This document shows, piece by piece, positions 24,231 to 34,081 of a stretch of DNA of 64,000 nt. The notes below the pieces were generated by a model. That model made no database searches and was not told the DNA's origin. It saw nothing but the letters and a program-made list of their open reading frames with translations. The stretch's first letter is position 1, and every line of letters begins with the position of its first letter. Origin of the DNA: an uncultured Clostridia bacterium (GTDB lineage: Bacteria; Bacillota; Clostridia; TANB77; CAG-508). The translations under genes and the position numbers were made by a program. The stretch lies in contig CAQUBD010000007.1 of the NCBI GenBank assembly GCA_948891265.1, forward strand, positions 5,643-69,642. The letters run 5' to 3'.

Positions 24231-26978
24231 TTATATATTATCATTCCTTATTGTCTCAATAATATTTTGTTTATTAATTTTAGACATAGAATACTTCATA
24301 ATAATACCAATCACAATAGCAACAAATATAACAGAAATCACAATTGATTTAACAGGCAACATATAAGTCATACCCATGTCAATTTCAAAAGCTTTATATA
24401 TCAAATATGATAATCCTACTCCTATTGGAATACCAATAATTAGTGACTTTAACCCATAGAAAATACTTTCTAACCTAATCATTCTATTAAACTCTTTTTT
24501 TGTCATACCAATTGACTTAAGCATTGCAAATTCTTTTCTTCTTAAATTCATATTTGTAGTAATTGTGTTGAAAATATTTGTTATTCCAATTGCTGTTATT
24601 ACTGTAATAAATCCATATAAGAAAATTGAAATTACTAAAACTATAGCATTATTTTGTTTTACAGATTCTTCATAATTTAATATACTTATATCTTCTTCAC
24701 TCATATTTATACTTTTGTAAAATTCTTTTATCTCATCTTCAACTTTAAAACTATCTTTTGTATTTATTTGTATAACATTCAAATTTGAATATCCTATTTT
24801 TTCGATATATTCATCACTTACAAGTAAAAATCCTCTATTACTATACATATTTTCAAATCCCATTGGTCTTTCAGACGTTCTAGCTATCACTTTTATATCT
24901 AAAGGTCTTGAAGTTATATTTGATTTATCTAGTGCTACATCACTTAAAACTGTTATTTTTCCAGTTACAACATCTCCTTTTTGCCATTTATATAAGTTTC
25001 CTTGTATTTTATTTCCTTCTTCATCATGATCTATGCAACTATCAAGTAATATTGCTCCATCTTTGTAATCTTCATATTTTCCACCTATATTTTTAATAAG
25101 CTTATTATATTCTTCTTTTCCTAGAGCCATAATTGTAAGTATATCATTTTTTTCTATTTCGTTTCCATATTCATCATAATTTTTATATCTTTCATCAACA
25201 TCTTTCCCAAATTCTGAAAAATGCTCTTTTCCTTCAATTTCAATTATATTTAATCTTTGTATAGTAAATTCGTCTATTCCTTCTAATTTTGAAACTTCTA
25301 AAAATCTTTCATATTTCTTTTGTAGGTTTTGTTTTGTTATCTCTTCATCTGATCTCTCATATAGTGATATATTATATCCTATTTCTGTATAATATGACTC
25401 TGATGTTTTAAATCCAAACTCTATAAAGCTTGATATCGCTATAAAAGTCACAACACTTACTACTATTGATATTACTGTTGTTCTATATTTCTTTTTACTT
25501 CTTTTTAAGTTTTTATATGCTATTTCTCCACCTGTTTTAAATATCATTTTTATAATTTTAGGACATTTTACTTTCTTAGCTTTTAATTTTATATCATCTG
25601 AATTCCTTATTGCTTCTATTGGTGTTACTTTTGAGGCTTTTCTTGCAGAGCTTTTACATGATAACCATATTGTAATCACTGATATAATAATGCTTAAAAG
25701 TATTGCACCCCAAGAAATACTATAAACTAAATCAATTGTTTCTATATATTTGTTTATTATGTTATTTACTATTTTTAATACAATGTCAATTGCAAATACT
25801 CCACTTAATATTCCTAAAGGAATTCCTATACATCCTAATATAAGACCTTCAAAATACACACTTTTCTTTATTTGTTTTTTTGTAGCTCCTATACTTGAAA
25901 GCATTCCATATTGTTTTAATCTTTCTGTTATTGATATCGCAAAACCATTTCTTATTACAAATACACTTGATACTAAAACTATTGCCATTATAATTCCGCC
26001 TACAGTATATAGAAATTGTAATGTATTATCACTTAAATTTGCACCCTTATAAGACAATAAATCGTAATTTAATGTGAAATCATATTTATAACTTGTATAT
26101 GCTGCATTTCTTAAACCTCTAAAAGTTGTAGCATTTTCTTTTTCTTCACTTGTTTGTGCTTTTACCATTTCATTTATTTGTTCGGTATATTCTTGATATT
26201 TGAATAAGTTTTTGTATAATACTGATATATTGGCATTGCTTTTGACATTTTCTAATTTAGTTATAACTGTATATCCTGGTGCAGAATAATCTTCCATAAA
26301 TGGTCTTTGTATTATTCCTACAATTTTATATTCTTTTTTTGTAGTATTCACAATTTCTTCTTCAAACTCATCTTTAGGTTGCTTATTTTTCGTTATTTCA
26401 ACTGTTTCATTTTCTGTTATGTGAAGAGTTGTTTCTGAATTTTCTGTTCCAGTTAAATATGGATTGTTTTGTGTTAGTTTTTCTCCTGTTGTAAGCTGCC
26501 TTGTTCCTACATCTAATGTGATTGTATCTCCTACTTTTAGATTTACTTTTCCATTTGCTATAATATGATTTGAAATTACTAATTCCTTTTCATTTTCAGG
26601 CATTCTTCCTTCTGTTATTGATAATCCCATATTTGCTAAATATTTGTTATCCATTGCAAGTACATTCACATATGGCTTGTATTTGTTTTTGCTTCCTTCC
26701 AAATATGAGTATCCTAACTCTTCTGATAAGTAATAATCTTCTACATTTCTATTTTCTTCTATGTATTTTAGCTCTTCTTTTGGGATTTCATAAAATGTTG
26801 CATGATAGTTCCCTTCTCTTTCTTTTACCATTTCAATTAAAGTATTTTGAAAACTTGTGATAATTCCTGCAACTCCACATATTAATGCTGTTGAAAGAAT
26901 TATTCCTATAATTATAACTAATGAACGTTTTTTGTTTAGTTTCAAATCTTTAATACTTAAATTATTTAATATTTTCAT
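24231..26978 (-). CDS. FtsX-type ABC transporter permease (MacB/BceB-like)
   Basis: The ORF extends to 27023, but those extra codons are the GGGAC repeat; the ATG at 26978 has a perfect SD (AAAAGGAGGGAACT) and starts MKILNNLSIKDLKLNKKRSL. 915 residues. One N-terminal membrane helix, a large extracytoplasmic domain (about 60-340), three helices forming an FtsX domain (about 345-470), a second extracellular domain (about 530-770) and a final three-helix FtsX domain with LRRKEFAMLKSIGMTKKEFNRM. This duplicated layout is typical of exporters of lipoproteins or antimicrobial peptides. It pairs with the ATPase just upstream. Confidence 0.93.
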   Translation of the reverse strand: MKILNNLSIKDLKLNKKRSLVIIIGIILSTALICGVAGIITSFQNTLIEMVKEREGNYHATFYEIPKEELKYIEENRNVEDYYLSEELGYSYLEGSKNKYKPYVNVLAMDNKYLANMGLSITEGRMPENEKELVISNHIIANGKVNLKVGDTITLDVGTRQLTTGEKLTQNNPYLTGTENSETTLHITENETVEITKNKQPKDEFEEEIVNTTKKEYKIVGIIQRPFMEDYSAPGYTVITKLENVKSNANISVLYKNLFKYQEYTEQINEMVKAQTSEEKENATTFRGLRNAAYTSYKYDFTLNYDLLSYKGANLSDNTLQFLYTVGGIIMAIVLVSSVFVIRNGFAISITERLKQYGMLSSIGATKKQIKKSVYFEGLILGCIGIPLGILSGVFAIDIVLKIVNNIINKYIETIDLVYSISWGAILLSIIISVITIWLSCKSSARKASKVTPIEAIRNSDDIKLKAKKVKCPKIIKMIFKTGGEIAYKNLKRSKKKYRTTVISIVVSVVTFIAISSFIEFGFKTSESYYTEIGYNISLYERSDEEITKQNLQKKYERFLEVSKLEGIDEFTIQRLNIIEIEGKEHFSEFGKDVDERYKNYDEYGNEIEKNDILTIMALGKEEYNKLIKNIGGKYEDYKDGAILLDSCIDHDEEGNKIQGNLYKWQKGDVVTGKITVLSDVALDKSNITSRPLDIKVIARTSERPMGFENMYSNRGFLLVSDEYIEKIGYSNLNVIQINTKDSFKVEDEIKEFYKSINMSEEDISILNYEESVKQNNAIVLVISIFLYGFITVITAIGITNIFNTITTNMNLRRKEFAMLKSIGMTKKEFNRMIRLESIFYGLKSLIIGIPIGVGLSYLIYKAFEIDMGMTYMLPVKSIVISVIFVAIVIGIIMKYSMSKINKQNIIETIRNDNI

Positions 26979-26984
26979 AGTTCC

Positions 26985-27045
26985 CTCCTTTTGTCCTTTT
27001 GGGGACGTTTCCTTTTGGGACAAAAATGTCCTTTTGGGGACACAT
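26985..27045. repeat. Dispersed GGGAC/GTCC repeat, copy 2
   Basis: TTTTGGGGACGTTTCC, TTTTGGGACAAAAATGTCC and TTTTGGGGACACATCTTG lie between the ATPase and permease genes of one operon. Here the repeat has come to supply the region immediately upstream of the permease SD. Confidence 0.7.
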
Positions 27046-27049
27046 CTTG

Positions 27050-27730
27050 TTATTTATTTTTTTCATCTTTTATAATTTTTCCATCGTCTATAGTGATGAT
27101 TCTATCAGCTTCTAATGCTATTTTTTCATCATGAGTTATAATAATAACAGTTTGATTATACTTTTTATTAGAAAGTTTTAATAATGACACTATTTCTTCA
27201 CTTGCTTTAGAATCCAAGTTACCTGTTGGTTCATCTGCAAGCATTATTGCTGGTTCATTCATCATTGCTCTTCCTATTGATACTCTTTGTTGTTGTCCTC
27301 CTGATAATTGATTAGGCAAATTATTTTTTCTGTTTTCTAGTCCTAATGTTTGTAATAAATCATTTAATCTTTTTTCATTTATCTCTTTTCTATCTAAACT
27401 ACATGGTAATGTTATATTTTCTACTACATTTAGAACTGGTATTAAATTATAAAATTGATATATTAATCCTACTTGCCTTCTTCTAAATATTGCTAGATTA
27501 TCATCACTTAGTGTGTATATGTCTTTTCCTTCTATAAATACTTTTCCTGATGTTGGTCTGTCTACTCCACCTAACATGTGTAATAGTGTTGATTTTCCAC
27601 TTCCACTTGCTCCTATTATTGCAACAAATTCTCCTTTTTCTATTGAGAATGATATGTTGTCTACTGCTTTTACTTTGTTTGCTCCTTTTCCATATGTTTT
27701 GCTTAAATTCTCTACTCTTAAAATTTCCAT
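27050..27730 (-). CDS. ABC transporter ATP-binding protein (LolD/MacB type)
   Basis: 226 residues. Walker A GASGSGKSTLLHMLGG (about 38-53), Q-loop LIYQFYNLIPVLNV, signature LSGGQQQRVSIGRAMM (about 142-157), Walker B IMLADEPTGNLDS and switch His in VIIITHDEK. It hydrolyses ATP to drive the permease encoded next, at the cytoplasmic face. Regulation may come from the two-component system at 29.8-31.8 kb, although two plus-strand genes separate them. Confidence 0.95.
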   Translation of the reverse strand: MEILRVENLSKTYGKGANKVKAVDNISFSIEKGEFVAIIGASGSGKSTLLHMLGGVDRPTSGKVFIEGKDIYTLSDDNLAIFRRRQVGLIYQFYNLIPVLNVVENITLPCSLDRKEINEKRLNDLLQTLGLENRKNNLPNQLSGGQQQRVSIGRAMMNEPAIMLADEPTGNLDSKASEEIVSLLKLSNKKYNQTVIIITHDEKIALEADRIITIDDGKIIKDEKNK

Positions 27731-27743
27731 TTTTTCTCCTTTC

Positions 27744-27850
27744 TCTTCGCTTCGCTTCGTTCATCGTCATCCAAAATTTTTTTCAAAAATTTTGTCTGCC
27801 AAATCTTGCCTTTGAAGCGTTTTCGCTTCGCTTCGTTCATCGTCATCCAA
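27744..27850. repeat. CGCTTCG/ATGACGATGAACGAAG repeat, two tandem copies
   Basis: Two copies (27744-27772 and 27822-27850) of CGCTTCGCTTCGTTCATCG-type sequence, separated by a near-palindromic AAAATTTTTTTCAAAAATTTTGTC stretch. The segment from 27799 to 27848 recurs at 60972-61021 with about three mismatches. On the minus strand it reads ATGACGATGAACGAAGC just upstream of the ATPase gene, so spurious short ORFs start there (MTMNEAKR). A partial copy lies at 42577-42592 and another at 60861-60883. Confidence 0.75.
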
Positions 27851-28110
27851 AATTTTTTTCAAAATCTTGTCTGTTAACTTTTGCCCAAAAGGGACGGTTC
27901 TTTTTGGACAAAATGTCCATTTTGGACACATCTTAAATTTTTCTATATCTAAGTATAATTTGTTAATGTGACTTTTAAGTGACTTCAGAAATATTACAAG
28001 AATATTACATTTTTTTTAAAAAACTATTAAAATTATGAAAACTATTGAATAAGCTGTTAAATTAATATAAGATATAATAAATAACACTATTTTTAGGAGG
28101 TCTCTTTATA
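27851..28110. other. Divergent intergenic region with repeat copy
   Basis: It contains GGGAC repeat copy 3 (27885-27935: AAAAGGGACGGTTC, GGACAAAATGTCC, TTTGGACACATCTT) and then the AT-rich leader of the plus-strand gene, with a TATAAT-like box near 28073 and the SD TAGGAGGTCTC. No other gene is seen. Confidence 0.6.
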
Positions 28111-29316
28111 GTGAAACAAAATAAATCTTACAAATTACCAAAATATGAAGATATATTTGCCAAATTTAAAAATAATTTAAATGAATATTTACAAGTACGC
28201 AATGGTAGAGATATTAAAAGTTTCAATTTTAGTCAAAAAGGTATAAATGATGATGGATTTGAAAACAGACTAATTGAAACTGGTTTAAGACCATCTGAAT
28301 TATTATTAGAAATTAAAGATTCTTATCTTCGTCGTGATTACTTAGAAGGCGAAATTGGAACTATTGATGGAGATGAACAATATGATGGAATATTTAATAT
28401 TGCTTTATCTATGCTTATCTCAAATAGATTAGCTAAACATTATATACATGAACTTGAGAAAAAAAATAATCAAGATATTAAAACTAAAGAATTATATGAT
28501 AATAAGATTAAAAAATTTATGTCCGAAAAAAAAGAAGCTTTAGTAGAATTAATCTCTAGTTTATATATTTATACAGAAACAGAAAATGACAATGATTTCT
28601 TTTATGGGCATAGATTAGATAATAATGGAGAAGACACCTTTGTGATAGATTTACCTGCATATGGCCAGATTTCAGTTCATTTTGGTTCTGAAAGTAATTT
28701 AGAACGTGTTGAATATTTGGCAAAACAAAATGCAGATCTTATACTAAAAAGGAAATTAAAGTTAAATCAGATAAATAAAAATGAATATGATCAAATTAAA
28801 CATAAATCAAATAATTATGGAATTCTCCCTGAATATACTGGAAAATTGTATGAACATAGCTCAGCAATCCCTCTTGATTATCAAGGCAAAAATTTTATGA
28901 GGGCACAAAAAGATTTGTACTTATCAAAAAAGATTATAACTGATTATAATAAGGCAGATATTGAGAGAATAAGCCATAATAGAAAATATAATAGTAGAGA
29001 ACTATATTACTGGGCAATAAGAAGTGATTTTTCTAAAGAACAATTACAACAATTGTCAGAATTTTTGCAGGAAAGAGATACTAAAAACATTTATAATAGT
29101 TCTTCCAAAAAAACATCCAATCATCAAGAAGACTTAATTGCATCAGATGAATCAATTGCTAAATTAATTAATGCAAAATCAATGGGAAGAAAAGCTGTTT
29201 CTTTAACAACTGCTGAAGAAAGAAAAGCAGTTTCAAAACATGAAAATTCAAAAAGACTTTATGTTCTAGATAGAAGAAAGGATATAGAAAAGGATAATGG
29301 TCAAAATATACACTAA
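28111..29316 (+). CDS. Uncharacterised 401-aa protein
   Basis: It starts at GTG 28111 behind TTTAGGAGGTCTCTTTATA. No signal peptide or membrane helix. I recognise no domain. Blocks such as FVIDLPAYGQISVHFGSESNLERVEYLA and ENRLIETGLRPSELLLEIKD are well structured; the C-terminal 100 residues are charged and Ser/Lys-rich, probably flexible. It overlaps the next gene by 20 bp, so the two are co-expressed. It is inserted between the ABC operon and its possible two-component regulator. Confidence 0.65.
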   Translation: MKQNKSYKLPKYEDIFAKFKNNLNEYLQVRNGRDIKSFNFSQKGINDDGFENRLIETGLRPSELLLEIKDSYLRRDYLEGEIGTIDGDEQYDGIFNIALSMLISNRLAKHYIHELEKKNNQDIKTKELYDNKIKKFMSEKKEALVELISSLYIYTETENDNDFFYGHRLDNNGEDTFVIDLPAYGQISVHFGSESNLERVEYLAKQNADLILKRKLKLNQINKNEYDQIKHKSNNYGILPEYTGKLYEHSSAIPLDYQGKNFMRAQKDLYLSKKIITDYNKADIERISHNRKYNSRELYYWAIRSDFSKEQLQQLSEFLQERDTKNIYNSSSKKTSNHQEDLIASDESIAKLINAKSMGRKAVSLTTAEERKAVSKHENSKRLYVLDRRKDIEKDNGQNIH

Positions 29317-29767
29317 TGAAGAATATACAAAATCATATACAGAATTAATTGAAATTTTAAAGTATTTTTCAAAATATGATTTAGAAAAAATACCTAAAGA
29401 TATAATTAAAATATATATTAAAGATAGAGATGAAAAATATGAATTCTCTTATGATCCAGAATTAGATATAGATGAGCAAAATGTATCAAAATTAACTAAA
29501 ATACTTCTTGCAAATTTATATATTGAATATTTAGCAGATGAAAATGAGAAATTATATATAAAAAATAAAGATTTATTGCAATTAAAAGAAATAGAAAAAC
29601 AAGAACAAGAAAAATATGATATTGAAAATATATTTAATAACAAAAATAAAAAACATTCTATTGATACTGAAGTTTCTAATAATACTAGTCTAATAATTGT
29701 TTCTAATAAAACAAACATCATTAAAAGAGTTTTTGAAAAAATAAAAAGGTTCTTTATGTCAAAATAG
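29297..29767 (+). CDS. Uncharacterised 156-aa acidic/coiled-coil protein
   Basis: The ATG at 29297 lies inside the end of the previous gene (SD GAAAAGGATA). Highly charged, with helical repeats (LLQLKEIEKQEQEKYDIENI) and a basic C-terminus (RVFEKIKRFFMSK). No recognisable domain. It forms an overlapping two-gene unit with the 401-aa gene and ends at the bidirectional terminator at 29813. Confidence 0.6.
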   Translation: MVKIYTNEEYTKSYTELIEILKYFSKYDLEKIPKDIIKIYIKDRDEKYEFSYDPELDIDEQNVSKLTKILLANLYIEYLADENEKLYIKNKDLLQLKEIEKQEQEKYDIENIFNNKNKKHSIDTEVSNNTSLIIVSNKTNIIKRVFEKIKRFFMSK

Positions 29768-29812
29768 AATTATTTCAACATCATATATTCAGTATAAATA
29801 CTATCTCAAAAT

Positions 29813-29856
29813 AAAGCACATATATATCACGAAATTTTAGCTATATATGTGCTTTT
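29813..29856. terminator. Bidirectional terminator
   Basis: AAAGCACATATATA ... TATATATGTGCTTTT between the convergent 156-aa gene and the histidine kinase gene. Confidence 0.85.
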
Positions 29857-31091
29857 CCTTTCATATATTTAATTACAAACTCTGTTCCCTGTCCCACTTC
29901 TGATGTACAACTAATCATTCCATTATTTTTTTCAATTATAGACTTAGCCAAAGCAAGCCCAATTCCAACACTATTTTCAGAAGAATTTTTACATTTATAA
30001 AATCTCTCAAAAATATGTCTTAAATCTTCTTTACAAATGCCTTCCCCCTCATCTCTTATAGAAACCTTTGTAAACAAGCTATTCTCTTCATATTTTATAA
30101 AAATATTTCCACCATCTCTATTATGTTCAATACAATTTTTAATTATATTTGTAACCGCTTCTTGTTGCCACTTATAATCACCTTTAAATAATACACTATC
30201 ATTTCCATCAACAATTATATTTTGATTTCTAATTTCTATTGGTATCTCCAAATTTTGAATAATCTCATTAATAAACTCTTTTACATTAATTTTTTCAAAA
30301 CAAAAATCAACCACATCAGCATCTAACTTTGACAGCTTAAGCATTGAAATTACAAGCCAATTTATCCACTCAATTTGTCTATTAATTTCAAATATGAATT
30401 TTTTCCTAGTAGTATCATCCATATTTGGATTTTCCTTTATATTATCAAGCATAATTGATACTGATGTTAATGGTGTTTTTAATTGATGTGATATATCTTG
30501 CACTGATACTTTCAAGCTTTCTTTATCCCTTTGTGAATTTTCACTCTCTTCTTTTAGCATTACAGTGATTTTATATAATTCATTTTTCAAATTACTTAAT
30601 TCATCTTCACTATTTTCTTGAATATCTAATTGATAATTTTTATTTCTTATTTCATTTATATATTTCCTGATTTCTCTTAATTTTCTATCTCTTGTATATA
30701 AATAAATCAATATTGTAAAAATCCATAAAAAGCTAAATAAAATTATTATAATCACATTGTTTCTTAAATTTTGTTTCATTTGATTTTGAATTAGCATGAT
30801 ACTATTTATATTTTCTTCATATATACCATATTTTTTAAGTTCTTCTTTGCCTGTTACAAACTCTTTACTCTCAACATCTAAATTTAATATATCTATAATT
30901 TCTTTTGTGTTTATTTCTGGATAGTTTTCTTTTATTTTTCCTATTATATTTGCTATTGTGATATTCACTTCTTTGTTTAGCTTTTTATATTGATTATTGG
31001 TTATATAGCATATTATAGCACTTGTACTTATTGTTATAATAATCATAGGAATAATCAAAAGCTTTAAATTAGTATTCTTAAATCTATTCAT
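29841..31091 (-). CDS. Sensor histidine kinase
   Basis: 416 residues. Two membrane helices (about 8-30 and 110-130) flank an extracytoplasmic sensor of about 80 residues; then a HAMP-like linker and the kinase core: H-box SHQLKTPLTSVSIMLDN (phospho-His about 201), N-box NIIKNCIEHN, G1 DEGEGICKEDLRHIFERFYKC and G2 GIGLALAKSIIEKN. It phosphorylates the response regulator encoded 54 bp upstream. Signal unknown; the ABC exporter on one side and a MecA-like PBP on the other suggest cell-envelope or antimicrobial stress. Confidence 0.95.
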   Translation of the reverse strand: MNRFKNTNLKLLIIPMIIITISTSAIICYITNNQYKKLNKEVNITIANIIGKIKENYPEINTKEIIDILNLDVESKEFVTGKEELKKYGIYEENINSIMLIQNQMKQNLRNNVIIIILFSFLWIFTILIYLYTRDRKLREIRKYINEIRNKNYQLDIQENSEDELSNLKNELYKITVMLKEESENSQRDKESLKVSVQDISHQLKTPLTSVSIMLDNIKENPNMDDTTRKKFIFEINRQIEWINWLVISMLKLSKLDADVVDFCFEKINVKEFINEIIQNLEIPIEIRNQNIIVDGNDSVLFKGDYKWQQEAVTNIIKNCIEHNRDGGNIFIKYEENSLFTKVSIRDEGEGICKEDLRHIFERFYKCKNSSENSVGIGLALAKSIIEKNNGMISCTSEVGQGTEFVIKYMKGKAHI

Positions 31092-31145
31092 TTTATATAG
31101 CTCCTTTAACTAATTAAAAAAAGAATAGTTATATTATTTTTTTAA

Positions 31146-31811
31146 TTATTCAATTCTGTATCCTAAGCCCCTAACAGTCTTAATAATATCTTCATTACCC
31201 AATTTTTCTCTTATTCTTTTAATATAAACTGTAAGTGTATTATCATTAACAAAATTACCAGCAATATCCCATATCTTATCTAGCAATACTTCTCTAGTAA
31301 TCAGCTTATTTTGGTTTAAAAATAGCATCAATAATATTTTATACTCTAAACTAGTAAACACTATTTCTTCATCATCTTTATATACTTTAGCCATATCAGT
31401 ATCTATTTTAATATTTTTATATTGAATTACATTAGATTTTTCAAAAGTTTTATCATATCTTCTTAGAACTGAATTTATTCTTGATATCAATTCTCTAGTT
31501 CTGAAAGGCTTAATAATATAATCATCAGCACCTAAATCTAAACCTATAACCACACTTGTTTCTTCATCTTGTGCAGTTAAAAATATTACTGGAATATCTA
31601 ACTTTTCTTTTACAATTTTGCAAATATCAAATCCATTTCCATCTGGTAATGTTACATCTAGTAATATTAAATCTACTGGATCTTTTGATATAATTTCTTG
31701 TGTTTCTTTTTTTGTTTTTGCTGATTTTACTTGAAATCCTTCTTGTTCTAATGAGTATTTTAGCCCCATTATTATTGTTTCATTATCTTCTACTAATAAT
31801 ATTTTTTTCAT
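31146..31811 (-). CDS. OmpR-family response regulator
   Basis: 221 residues. Receiver domain 1-120 with acidic pair ED (8-9), phospho-acceptor Asp52 (LILLDVTLPDG), Thr79-region FLTAQD and Lys in IIKPFRTRELI. The C-terminal winged helix contains FTSLEYKILLMLFLNQNKLI and VYIKRIREKLG. It binds DNA as a dimer after phosphorylation by the adjacent kinase. Likely targets are its own operon or the neighbouring ABC and PBP genes (inference). Confidence 0.96.
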   Translation of the reverse strand: MKKILLVEDNETIIMGLKYSLEQEGFQVKSAKTKKETQEIISKDPVDLILLDVTLPDGNGFDICKIVKEKLDIPVIFLTAQDEETSVVIGLDLGADDYIIKPFRTRELISRINSVLRRYDKTFEKSNVIQYKNIKIDTDMAKVYKDDEEIVFTSLEYKILLMLFLNQNKLITREVLLDKIWDIAGNFVNDNTLTVYIKRIREKLGNEDIIKTVRGLGYRIE

Positions 31812-31857
31812 GTAATTTCCAAAATGTCTCCTTCCTTATCCACTAGGAATGTTTCCT

Positions 31858-32025
31858 GTTTAATGTTTACAGAATTTATTTCATAAATTCTCTATAAGAG
31901 TATCATTTAAGATGTGTCCCAAAATTTAATGTAAGTAGAATTTGTTTCACAAATTCTGCATAAGTCATCTGTAACAAGCAAAGCTTTAACAGCTGACTTA
32001 AAAGGAAACGTCCCTAATGGGACAT
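31858..32025. repeat. Intergenic hairpin repeats incl. GGGAC copy 4
   Basis: Two similar hairpins, AGAATTTATTTCATAAATTCT and AGAATTTGTTTCACAAATTC, each followed by T/GCATAAG-like sequence, alternate with GTGTCCCAAAATTTAATG and GGAAACGTCCCTAATGGGAC. Fragments (GCATAAG.CATCTGTA) are shared with 1046-1085 and 60920-60960. Non-coding spacer between the PBP and response-regulator genes. Confidence 0.6.
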
Positions 32026-34047
32026 TATTGCCCTAATCTTCTTAATTAAGTAATGACTTCCACCATCTCTATTATTTTGAATATTTTCAACCATACTAAC
32101 AATTAGCATATCATTTCCAGAATTGGCATCTATTGTAAAACAGTTAAACCATCCTAAAGTTCCACTTTCTTTATCATTCATTGAGTTTTTTAATTCTGCT
32201 GTTCCTGTTTTTCCTGCAATTGTAAGTCCATTTATTTTCATGTCACTTGCTGTTCCTTCTGGGTTTTCTACTACTTGTATCATTGCATTTTTTACTGCAT
32301 TTGCTGCTTCTTGTGTAAATACATTTTGTTTTAATATTTCTCCTTTTGCATTTTCTTTATATTCAATATATGGTTTTATCATGTTTCCATTGTTTGCAAA
32401 TGCTGAGTATATTGATGCCATATGTATTGGGTTTACCAATATATCTCCTTGGCCATATCCTGAGTCTGCAAGTTTCTTTTCTGTTGCCATTGCTTTGTCT
32501 GAGTTTGAAGAATATTGTGATTTTTTTAATTGTAGTGGAAATTCTATTTGTTCATTAAATCCTATTTTGTCTAAGTTTTCACAAAATGTTTTTCTTCCAA
32601 TTTGCATTGCTGCTTGTGCAAAATAGATATTGTCTGAGTGTATTATTGCATTTTTCATGTTTTTTGTTCCATTATATGCTGTTAGTGTTGTTATATAGTC
32701 ACTTCCCCAGCTTTTGTCTTTTTGCCAGCTTAATCCTGAGTAATTAAATGTTGTGTCTTCTGATATTTTTCCTGTTGTTAATCCTATTCCTGCTGTTATT
32801 GTTTTAAATGTTGATCCTGGGCAATATGTTTGTGTAAATCTGTTGTATAATGGTTTGCTTTCATCATTATTTAATTGTTCCCATTGTGTATTTGTCAATC
32901 CTAAAACAAAGTCATTTGAATTATATGATGGTGTACTAACACATGCTAGTAATTCTCCTGTTTGTGGTTGCATTACAACAAACAATCCTTTGTCTTCTTT
33001 CATTTGATTATATAATTGTTTTTGTAAGTCACTGTTGATTGTTAATTTCACATCTGTTCCATCTTTTTTATCTTGTTTTGCTAATGTTTTTAGCCTATTT
33101 CCATTTTCATCTTCTATATATATTTCTTTCCCATCTATTCCTCTTAGTGTATCTTCATAACTAAGTTCTAATCCTGATTTTCCTATTAAGCTGTCAGAAT
33201 TATATCCTTTTCCTGCTTTTTGTTTTAATTCTTCTGCATTTATTGGTTGCACATATCCTATTAAATGTGCTGCTTCTTCTCCTAATGAATATACTCTTGC
33301 TTTTGTACTATTTATCATTATTCCTGAAATTTGTAATAATTTATCTTTTAATTCTGTATTATTACTTGATACTTTTTTTATTGGTACAAATGTGTCTTCT
33401 TTTACCCATGATGCTGAAAGTTGTGTTTTTATATATTCTTCTGAAACTCCTGTTAATTCTGATATTTTTGATATATTTTCTTGTTTATTTTCTCCTAGTT
33501 TTCCTGGTACAATTCCAACTGTTGATATATTTCCATTAAATGCTAGTGTTTCTCCATTTCTGTCTAATATTGCTCCTCTTTCAGATTTTATTGAAGATAT
33601 TCTGATTTTATCTGTATTTCTTAATTCTGGAAATATCATACTTGAAGACCAATTTATTTTATATTCTTTTTGTTCTTTTACTAATTTTGCAGTATTAGAA
33701 AAACTAATATCTCCAGCTGATGTTGACATTTTTTCATTGTATGAAATTTTTGTAATTCCTTTTTCTTTTTCTGTTTTTAAAATTTCTATTTGTATATTTA
33801 CTGCATCTATTCCTTCATATATATTTTTATTTCTTTTTATAAAATCTTCTTGTGATATTTCTGATTTTGCATTTTCAGAAAGTAAGTTATACATTTCTTC
33901 ATATTTTTGTTCATTTATTAGTGATATAAATGTTTCTAGTGTTTTTTCTGCTTTTGGTCCTTTTGTGTTTATTATTATGATTGTTGCAATTGTTGCTATT
34001 ACTATGATTGCTGATATTATACCAATTATAATTTTTTTATTTTTCAT
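32014..34047 (-). CDS. Class B penicillin-binding protein with MecA-type N-terminal domain
   Basis: 677 residues, one N-terminal membrane anchor (5-27), an NTF2-like MecA_N domain (about 35-145), a PBP dimerisation domain (about 155-330) and the transpeptidase domain with STFK (about 412), SDN (about 470) and KTGT (about 615). It cross-links peptidoglycan stems outside the membrane. The architecture is that of B. subtilis PBP3 and staphylococcal PBP2a, which often have low beta-lactam affinity. SD AAAGGGGAGATAAGAA. It is preceded by a lipase gene and followed by the regulator genes. Confidence 0.94.
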   Translation of the reverse strand: MKNKKIIIGIISAIIVIATIATIIIINTKGPKAEKTLETFISLINEQKYEEMYNLLSENAKSEISQEDFIKRNKNIYEGIDAVNIQIEILKTEKEKGITKISYNEKMSTSAGDISFSNTAKLVKEQKEYKINWSSSMIFPELRNTDKIRISSIKSERGAILDRNGETLAFNGNISTVGIVPGKLGENKQENISKISELTGVSEEYIKTQLSASWVKEDTFVPIKKVSSNNTELKDKLLQISGIMINSTKARVYSLGEEAAHLIGYVQPINAEELKQKAGKGYNSDSLIGKSGLELSYEDTLRGIDGKEIYIEDENGNRLKTLAKQDKKDGTDVKLTINSDLQKQLYNQMKEDKGLFVVMQPQTGELLACVSTPSYNSNDFVLGLTNTQWEQLNNDESKPLYNRFTQTYCPGSTFKTITAGIGLTTGKISEDTTFNYSGLSWQKDKSWGSDYITTLTAYNGTKNMKNAIIHSDNIYFAQAAMQIGRKTFCENLDKIGFNEQIEFPLQLKKSQYSSNSDKAMATEKKLADSGYGQGDILVNPIHMASIYSAFANNGNMIKPYIEYKENAKGEILKQNVFTQEAANAVKNAMIQVVENPEGTASDMKINGLTIAGKTGTAELKNSMNDKESGTLGWFNCFTIDANSGNDMLIVSMVENIQNNRDGGSHYLIKKIRAIMSH

Positions 34048-34081
34048 TTCTTATCTCCCCTTTTAAATAAAGTATTTTTTA

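Noticed and set aside
27504..27770. Minus-strand frame beginning MTMNEAKRRERRKNG
   Set aside because: It is the repeat sequence running into the ABC ATPase gene in another frame; low complexity and no SD of its own.
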